A stretch of 7,892 bases of DNA from Actinomycetota bacterium (GTDB lineage Bacteria; Actinomycetota; Thermoleophilia; Gaiellales; Gaiellaceae): NCBI GenBank assembly GCA_013821525.1, contig JACDGR010000146.1, forward strand, positions 1 to 7,892, read 5' to 3'. A program made the position numbers and the translations under genes. The stretch's first letter is position 1. Each line of letters begins with the position of its first letter. The notes below the pieces were generated by a model, which worked only from the letters and a program-made list of their open reading frames with translations, searched no databases and was not told the origin of the DNA. Below, in pieces: positions 5,128 through 7,892 of the stretch.

Positions 5128-6195
5128 CGACGTGACGAGGTCGGAGGCGCGCTTCAAGACCGAGACGACCTCGGTCTGCTGCTCCTCCGTGATCCCGGCC
5201 CACAGCGGCAAGCAGAGATTCTCGCGCGAAGCCTTCTCCGTCTCCGGGAAGTCACCCTCGGAGTACCCGAGGTAGCGCAGCGCCGGCTGCAGATGAAGCG
5301 GCGGCTGGTAGTACACGGAGAAGCCGATATCGGCGGCCCCGAGTGCCGCCGCAAGCCGGTCACGCTCAGTCGAGCGGATGCAATACATGTGGTAGACGTG
5401 ACCGTCCTCGTCGACCGGCGTCTCGACGAGGTCGTCGAGCAACTCGCCGTAGCGCGCGGCAGCTTCACGCCGCTGCGCATTCCAGTCGTCGATGTGCCGC
5501 AGGAAGATCCGGAGGAACGCGGCCTGCATCGCGTCGAGGCGAGAGTTGTAGCCGACGTACACGAACTCCTTCTTCGACTCCGAGCCGTGGAAGCGCAGCA
5601 TGCGCAGACGCTTGGCGAGGTCGGCGTCGTTGACGGAGATCAGACCGCCGTCGCCGAGCGCAAAGAGGTTCTTGGTCGGGAAGAAGCTGAACGTGGACGC
5701 GATCGACGTCGCGATGCCGCCGGCACCGAACGCCTGTGCCGCATCCTCGATCACCGGGAGGCCGAAGCCGCTCAGGTCGGGAGCGGGGCGGCCGAACAGA
5801 TGCACCGGCATGATCGCCTTCGTCTGCTCCGTGATCTTGCGCTCGACCTCGGCCGGGTCGAGGTTGAGCGATGTGGCGTCGATGTCGGCGAAGACGGGCG
5901 TTGCGCCACGACGCGCGATCGCCTCGGCAGTTGCGTAGAACGTGAACGACGGGCAGATCACCTCGTCGCCGGGGCCGATCCCCATCGCGTCCAGTACCAG
6001 CACGAGCGCGTCGGTGCCGTTCGCGCAGGAGACCGCGTCCTGCGTGCCGAGCAGCTCTGCGGCCTCACGCTCGAAGCCCTCGACGTCAGGACCGAAGATG
6101 AAGCGTCCCGACTCGAGGGTGCGCGAGAACGCCTCCTGAAGCTCGGGGATCAGAGGCGCGTACTGGGCCTTGACGTCGACGTGAGGAATTCCCAT
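5125..6195 (-). CDS. DegT/DnrJ/EryC1/StrS family PLP-dependent sugar aminotransferase
   Basis: A 356-residue fold-type I aminotransferase that transfers an amino group, normally from glutamate, to a keto sugar nucleotide. Family marks are the start MGIPHVDVKAQYAPL, SGRFIFGPDVEGFE (29-42), the cofactor phosphate site NGTDAL (59-64), GDEVICPSFTFYATAEA (76-92), PVHLFGRP (130-137), VIEDAAQAFGA (148-158; D151 should contact the PLP ring nitrogen), SFFPTKNLFALGDGG (170-184) with K175 as the expected Schiff-base lysine, and GYNSRLDAMQAAFL further on. Two in-frame ATGs compete. The one at 6195 has TGGA nine bases upstream and the usual family N-terminus, while the ATG at 6204, three codons earlier, has GGA directly against it. 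The coupled 4,6-dehydratase downstream points to C4 amination of UDP-4-keto-6-deoxy-HexNAc (PglE-like), but a C3 keto substrate cannot be excluded. The DedA gene lies 32 bases upstream. Confidence 0.93.
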   Translation of the reverse strand: MGIPHVDVKAQYAPLIPELQEAFSRTLESGRFIFGPDVEGFEREAAELLGTQDAVSCANGTDALVLVLDAMGIGPGDEVICPSFTFYATAEAIARRGATPVFADIDATSLNLDPAEVERKITEQTKAIMPVHLFGRPAPDLSGFGLPVIEDAAQAFGAGGIATSIASTFSFFPTKNLFALGDGGLISVNDADLAKRLRMLRFHGSESKKEFVYVGYNSRLDAMQAAFLRIFLRHIDDWNAQRREAAARYGELLDDLVETPVDEDGHVYHMYCIRSTERDRLAAALGAADIGFSVYYQPPLHLQPALRYLGYSEGDFPETEKASRENLCLPLWAGITEEQQTEVVSVLKRASDLVTS

Positions 6196-6227
6196 GGGGC
6201 ACATTCCATCGTAGAGGATCGATTCTC

Positions 6228-6851
6228 TTAGGTTGCGGCCGTGCGGCGACGGCGCCGCAGGACCCAGTACGCAACGGCGGCGACGATCCCTGCAACCACC
6301 GCGTACTCGACGTAGCGGAAGTCGTGATGGAAGCGCTCATAACTTGCTCCGAGCGCCCACCCGATTCCGGCGAGAACCGCGCACCAGAGCGTGTTTCCGA
6401 GCAGCGTCAGCACGTTGTAGCGCCGAAACGGCATCTCGAACACCCCGGCCGGGATCGAGATGAACGACCGGGCGACCGGCGTGATCCGCCCGATCAGCAC
6501 GGCCCAGTCGTCCCAGCGATCGAACCAGCGATCGGCCTGGTCGATCCTCGCTGGTGTCAAGTGGAGCCAACGGCCACGACGCTCGAGAAACGGCCGCCCG
6601 CCACGCTCGCCGACCCACCAGCCGAGGATCGCGCCGACCTGATAGCCGACCACGCCTGCGAGGACGATCGCCAGGTAGGCACCGAGCCCACTCCCGTGCC
6701 AGCCAAAGACGTCGACCCGGTGAGCGAGCGCGCCGGAGGCAAGCGCCCCGCCGTAGACCATCACGAGCTCGCTCGCAGCGGGGAACACCGCGTCGATCAG
6801 CATCAGGATCAGCACGGCAAGGACGCCGTAGTGGGCCAGCCAGGACGTCAC
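6228..6851 (-). CDS. DedA family (VTT domain) integral membrane protein
   Basis: A 207-residue membrane protein with the DedA/SNARE-associated (VTT) domain. Hydrophobic stretches lie at about 8-23, 29-43, 58-82, 115-135, 146-168 and 182-198, with re-entrant loop features typical of the family: DAVFPAASELVMVYGGALA (20-38, with a conserved-type acidic residue E28) and GRITPVARSFISIPAG (121-136, the GR-x-x-P-x-x-R signature with R122 and R128). The tail is Arg-rich (RRRRRR), expected to face the cytoplasm. Family members are linked to membrane-lipid and undecaprenyl-phosphate translocation, envelope integrity and proton-coupled transport. The start is GTG at 6851, the first codon giving a normal N-terminus; no strong ribosome-binding site is seen. 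It lies 23 bases after the phosphodiester-glycosidase-like gene and 32 before the aminotransferase, all on the minus strand, suggesting one operon. Recycling of the lipid carrier for the encoded glycan would fit, but this is inference from context. Confidence 0.9.
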   Translation of the reverse strand: MTSWLAHYGVLAVLILMLIDAVFPAASELVMVYGGALASGALAHRVDVFGWHGSGLGAYLAIVLAGVVGYQVGAILGWWVGERGGRPFLERRGRWLHLTPARIDQADRWFDRWDDWAVLIGRITPVARSFISIPAGVFEMPFRRYNVLTLLGNTLWCAVLAGIGWALGASYERFHHDFRYVEYAVVAGIVAAVAYWVLRRRRRTAAT

Positions 6852-6874
6852 GCCGCGAGCCTAGCTGTGGTCAT

Positions 6875-7892
6875 TCACCCACGCCTGAAGGCGAACTGAA
6901 CCGCTAGGTCGGACGTGCCGACCGCGCTCGTCGCAGCGACGTGCGCGACGTAGGTGCCGCCGTAGGCCCTCGTGCCATGCGGCAATCGGCCGTCCCAGAC
7001 GATCTGGCCGGGGCCGGGCTGCAGGCTCACCGGAGCAAGCGCGCGTACGACGATCCCCGTTGTCGTCTCGATGTCGAGGCGCACGAACGCGGACCGAGAA
7101 AGAGTGAAACGGATCGCGGCGATGCTGCGCGCGGACTTGGGCGCGCTCAGGCTCTTCAGCGTCGTGTCGTATCGAAACGTGCGGTCGACCGTCGACGACC
7201 GGCCAAGATCGTCGGTGGCCTGCACGACCCAGTGCCACGTGCCCTCGGCGTCGTAGCTCGTAAAGGCGAACGGGTATGAGCCGGCGGGATGCACGGCCGC
7301 GTTCTCCAGCACGCGCCCGACGTTGTCCGGCCCGACGAGCTTCGCGGTCACCGTCGATGGACGAACGATCTTGTAGCTGAGCGGCTCGACCGTGCGGCCT
7401 GGATCGCCGTTCAGGAGCGGCAACGGTGGCTGCGCGGCGTAGACGCCGAAGTACTGCACGAGGAGCGCCTCCTTGACCGGCTGTTCCCCGCCCGGGACGC
7501 TGGGCTGATTCAGCAACTGGCCGTCGAACGCCATCGTGACCGACCCGCCGGATTCGACGCCGGAGGCCGTGACAGCGCCGAGCCGCTGCATCGTCTGGGC
7601 AAGCTCGAAGCTCGTCAGCCCGACGCTGTATCCGGGCTGACCGCCGTCGACTGCGACGAGCACCACGCGACCGTCTGCCAGCTGGCCGACACCCGCGCGC
7701 GGATCTCGTGCCGTTACCTGGTCGTTCGTGAAGTCCTCGAGTGAGCGAAACACCGCCTTGCCGTTTCGCACGAGCACGGGCCCGCCGCCGAGCGCCGAGG
7801 TGACGCCCGTCCACGCGGGTTGCAGGATGAGCCGCGAGGTCACGGGTGTCCCGACCGGTGCCTCTGCCTGCAACTTCGGAGCAACTGCACCC
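6875..7892 (-). CDS. Phosphodiester glycosidase (NAGPA)-like domain protein with C-terminal Ig/FlgD-like modules, 5' end missing
   Basis: The frame stays open to the window edge, so the start lies beyond 7892 and 338 residues are visible. Residues about 1-150 match the C-terminal half of the NAGPA-type domain: ALGGGPVLVRNG (33-44), ARDPRAGVGQLADGR (61-75), LVAVDGG (78-84), SVGLTSFELAQTMQRLGAVTA (89-109), SGGSVTMAFDG (114-124) and PGGEQPVKEALLV (133-145). The family signature usually read as LDGGGS is V-ESGGS here (E113-S117), and the Arg expected in GERPV is Gln137. Two beta-rich modules follow, about 165-247 and 248-338. The second contains VRLDIETTTGIVVRAL, QIVWDGR and GGTYVAHVAA, close to FlgD/Ig-like repeats of exported proteins. 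Cell-surface or secreted localisation is expected, but the signal peptide region is outside the window. A role in trimming or remodelling glycan phosphodiester linkages is possible. Altered signature residues leave activity uncertain. Confidence 0.75.
   Translation of the reverse strand, partial: GAVAPKLQAEAPVGTPVTSRLILQPAWTGVTSALGGGPVLVRNGKAVFRSLEDFTNDQVTARDPRAGVGQLADGRVVLVAVDGGQPGYSVGLTSFELAQTMQRLGAVTASGVESGGSVTMAFDGQLLNQPSVPGGEQPVKEALLVQYFGVYAAQPPLPLLNGDPGRTVEPLSYKIVRPSTVTAKLVGPDNVGRVLENAAVHPAGSYPFAFTSYDAEGTWHWVVQATDDLGRSSTVDRTFRYDTTLKSLSAPKSARSIAAIRFTLSRSAFVRLDIETTTGIVVRALAPVSLQPGPGQIVWDGRLPHGTRAYGGTYVAHVAATSAVGTSDLAVQFAFRRG

Noticed and set aside
5126..5203. Upstream start for the dehydratase giving 26 extra residues
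   Set aside because: The extension lies inside the aminotransferase coding sequence and is Arg-rich without family similarity; the TGATG overlap supports 5125.
3248..5275. A 675-codon open frame on the plus strand opposite the dehydratase gene
   Set aside because: Its translation is Arg/His/Glu/Asp-rich with no domain pattern, and it exactly mirrors a strongly supported minus-strand gene. Long antisense frames are expected in GC-rich coding DNA.
6861..7814. A 317-codon minus-strand frame overlapping the phosphodiester glycosidase-like gene
   Set aside because: It is an Arg/Gly/Ala-rich shadow frame; the alternative frame carries coherent domain motifs across the whole stretch.

Overview
The window is GC-rich DNA, densely packed with genes, with short intergenic gaps and GTG as well as ATG starts. 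A UvrD/PcrA-type helicase with a C-terminal HRDC domain, as in actinobacterial UvrD2, together with the base composition, suggests an actinobacterium, possibly a deep-branching class such as Thermoleophilia. That placement is inference and no rRNA gene is present to test it. The window looks like part of a surface-glycan (exopolysaccharide, O-antigen-like or glycoprotein glycan) locus interrupted by one DNA-repair helicase gene.

Layout. Positions 1-1201 (plus strand) hold the 3' end of an asparagine synthase-like amidotransferase gene (1-171), then, 16 bases later, a complete DUF354 gene (188-1201; GT-B-like predicted glycosyltransferase). This pair converges, with only two bases between stop codons, on the minus-strand helicase gene (1204-3057). 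The helicase is preceded by the only sizeable non-coding stretch, 3058-3244 (187 bases). It contains two near-identical direct repeats, each predicted to form a hairpin with a 12-nt loop, and a central inverted repeat between them.

The rest is minus-strand. In transcription order it comprises a window-truncated phosphodiester-glycosidase-like (NAGPA-type) protein with two C-terminal Ig/FlgD-like modules (7892-6875), a DedA-family membrane protein (6851-6228), a DegT/DnrJ/EryC1/StrS sugar aminotransferase (6195-5125), and a large membrane-anchored nucleotide-sugar 4,6-dehydratase of the FlaA1/CapD/WbpM type (5125-3245). The last two overlap by one base (TGATG) and look translationally coupled.

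How they may work together. The dehydratase would make a UDP-4-keto-6-deoxy-HexNAc and the aminotransferase would aminate it at C4 (a bacillosamine-type route). The DUF354 protein could add a sugar, the AsnB-like protein could amidate a sugar acid or other carboxylate, and the DedA protein could recycle the undecaprenyl-phosphate carrier. Acetyltransferase, initiating transferase, flippase and polymerase are not in the window. Most genes belong to recognised families. The part least explained by known features is the repeat-bearing spacer at 3058-3244. I found no convincing evidence of a wholly new multi-gene system, CRISPR array, insertion sequence, tRNA or rRNA.
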